Source of the DNA: Oscillospiraceae bacterium
Lineage (GTDB): Bacteria; Bacillota; Clostridia; Oscillospirales; Ruminococcaceae
Direction of reading: 5' to 3'
Length of the DNA: 64,000 nucleotides
Assembly: GCA_900770195.1 (NCBI GenBank)
Contig: CAAGJI010000082.1
Coordinates: forward strand, 8,450 to 72,449
The notes below the pieces were generated by a model. It worked only from the letters and a program-made list of their open reading frames with translations, was not told the DNA's origin and searched no databases. Position numbers and translations under genes: made by a program. Below, piece after piece: positions 62,960-64,000 of this stretch; within the stretch, counting starts at the first letter, position 1, and each line of letters starts with the position of its first letter.

Positions 62960-63757
62960 TTAACCGTTATATCTTTCATAATAGAACATATACTGCTGTA
63001 TTATTCCCTCATATCCTTTATATTTCGATTTGTCAAAATTTCCGTTATAATGGCGTTCTATAATTTTTTTCATCCACGTGTCAATGGGAAATGCATCTGT
63101 TTTATGATAGGCGAAAAGTGAAACACAATCAGCAACTTTATTTCCTACACCATTCAATGTTTTTAAATAATCCCTGCATTCTTCATACTTCATTTCAAAC
63201 GGTTTTTCAAGCAAAAATTTTCCTTCAAGAACATTTTTCACCGCCGAAACAATATATTTCGACCTGTAGCCAAAACCAAAAGATATTAAATTTTCTTCGG
63301 AAATATCTTTCATTTCTTCGGGTGACGGAAATTCGTGAAATCCGTTTTCTGTTTCTCTTCCGTAATTTTTACATATTATTTCTATAAGCTGCTTTATTCT
63401 TGGTATTCTCATCTGCTGGGATATTATAAAAGAAATTAAAGTTTCCCAAGGCTGCTGATTTAAAATTCTTATTCCTTTTCCAAAATCTGCCGCCTTTTTT
63501 AAATATTCATCTCCGCCATTTTTAACCACGTTTAAATATTTTGAGTAATCATCTTCTATATCAAAATATTTTTCCCATATCTGCTTATAATCTTCTTCTG
63601 AACATTCAAAAGTTATTTCATTTTCTCTTTGCGATAAATACAAAACTTTTCCAAATGCAGCAACTGTATATTTTCCGTCCGGTGTTTTATTCATTCTGAA
63701 ACATTGTCCGCTGTCTGCAATCTGTTCAAGGGAAAAACAGTCGTTTTTTATTAACAT
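62960..63757 (-). CDS. OGG1-type 8-oxoguanine DNA glycosylase
   Basis: 265 aa. An N-terminal OGG_N-like beta domain (DSGQCFRMN) and a helix-hairpin-helix GPD core. The catalytic Lys207 in LNGVGNKVADC and Asp226 in FPIDTWMKK are 19 residues apart, as in OGG1 (K249/D268). It should excise 8-oxoG and nick DNA as an AP lyase. AGGTGA precedes ATG 63757; a promoter and a palindrome lie upstream. Confidence 0.9.
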   Translation of the reverse strand: MLIKNDCFSLEQIADSGQCFRMNKTPDGKYTVAAFGKVLYLSQRENEITFECSEEDYKQIWEKYFDIEDDYSKYLNVVKNGGDEYLKKAADFGKGIRILNQQPWETLISFIISQQMRIPRIKQLIEIICKNYGRETENGFHEFPSPEEMKDISEENLISFGFGYRSKYIVSAVKNVLEGKFLLEKPFEMKYEECRDYLKTLNGVGNKVADCVSLFAYHKTDAFPIDTWMKKIIERHYNGNFDKSKYKGYEGIIQQYMFYYERYNG

Positions 63758-63781
63758 AAAATCACCTCACACATATAAAAT

Positions 63782-63810
63782 ATCATATAACATTATTGAC
63801 GTTTTGTCAA
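63782..63810 (-). promoter_or_regulatory. Promoter of the OGG1-RlmA operon with overlapping inverted repeat
   Basis: Minus strand: TTGACA (63810-63805), 17 bases, TATGAT (63787-63782). TTGAC-N5-GTCAA (63810-63796) is an inverted repeat covering the -35 and could be an operator. Confidence 0.7.
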
Positions 63811-63828
63811 GTGGAATTTTAAATAATC

Positions 63829-63862
63829 AAAAAACGCTCTCAATTTTGAGAGCGTTTTTTTC
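63829..63862. terminator. Bidirectional terminator before the last dockerin gene
   Basis: AAAACGCTCTCAA pairs perfectly with TTGAGAGCGTTTT, with A/T tracts on both sides. On the minus strand it follows the dockerin stop. Confidence 0.9.
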
Positions 63863-63875
63863 ACTTTAAAACTTT

Positions 63876-64000
63876 TCAGTTTTTATTTTCTGCAAGATTC
63901 TTTGCATATGTTTTAAGAATTTCTACTGCATCTTTTGAATCTACTTTGCCATCATTATTTACATCTGCGGCTTTTTCATAATATGTTTTATTATTTACAA
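63876..64000 (-). CDS. C-terminal end of a dockerin-containing protein (partial)
   Basis: The last 41 codons, running out of the window; the catalytic part is upstream and unseen. The translation has YYEKAADVNNDGKVDSKD followed by AVEILKTYAKNLAENKN and a stop. This is the second calcium-loop half of a type-I dockerin (D-x-N-x-D-G-x-x-D-x-x-D), closely like the other two dockerins in this window. Third dockerin gene in the 64 kb. Confidence 0.88.
   Translation of the reverse strand, partial: VNNKTYYEKAADVNNDGKVDSKDAVEILKTYAKNLAENKN

Overview
This window looks like a chromosome segment of a spore-forming, low-GC Gram-positive of the Clostridia, most like a Ruminococcus-type member of the Oscillospiraceae. 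The basis is AT-rich codon use, strong GGAGG-type ribosome binding sites, sporulation genes (sigG, spoIIGA, sigE, a BofC-like gene) and three genes with type-I dockerin modules, the hallmark of cellulosome- or amylosome-forming gut ruminococci. I see no phage, transposon or CRISPR array. Almost all of the window is chromosomal core, with a few accessory islets.

Layout. 1-8.5 kb: a truncated CPBP membrane protease and a HAD phosphatase, converging on a leftward operon (DUF951, prfA, tsaC/Sua5, coaE, M18 aminopeptidase), then rightward a small unknown gene, an S1-domain protein and the forespore sigma factor sigG. 8.6-16.2 kb: aspartokinase, a secreted transglutaminase-like protein with two dockerins, a YgjP-type metalloprotease, the rpsF-ssb-rpsR operon, folC and a CNNM/CBS membrane protein. 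16.3-20.7 kb: GtrA, a cytidylate-kinase-like gene with a PRTase-like gene, a BofC-like gene, tRNA-Thr(GGT), then spoIIGA-sigE behind a Spo0A-box promoter. 20.8-33.5 kb: a cytoplasmic GH3 enzyme, a membrane-anchored unknown, a secreted papain-like protease with dockerin, ymdB, a Zn/Cd-ATPase operon (free HMA protein, P1B ATPase, DUF2752), a GlcD-type FAD oxidase and TPR-valS.

34.7-50.4 kb holds the complete S10-spc-alpha ribosomal supercluster on the minus strand, rpsJ to rplQ. It includes secY, adk, map, a KOW protein, infA and rpoA, and is read from a promoter near 50.76 kb through a ~310-base leader with terminator-like hairpins. 50.8-64 kb: a degenerate HAD protein, an IreB-family gene, a DUF1540 gene, ybaK, glycogen phosphorylase, an operon of tmcAL, a C39-like protease, a HAD-TrmN6 fusion and rsmI, then ackA divergently, a DUF896 gene, an RlmA-type methyltransferase, an OGG1-type glycosylase, and the C-terminal end of a third dockerin protein.

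How it fits together. The sporulation genes carry promoter signals that suit their expected order: a Spo0A box at spoIIGA-sigE, and sigma-F-like promoters at sigG and the BofC-like gene. The two complete dockerin proteins are a protease and a transglutaminase-like protein rather than glycoside hydrolases, so the extracellular complex here probably does more than break down polysaccharide. The best candidates for something new are the dockerin protease/transglutaminase set, the HAD-TrmN6 fusion, the rpsJ leader, the degenerate HAD protein, and the palindrome-controlled HMA/ATPase/DUF2752 operon. Functions come from motif recognition by eye; no database search was run.
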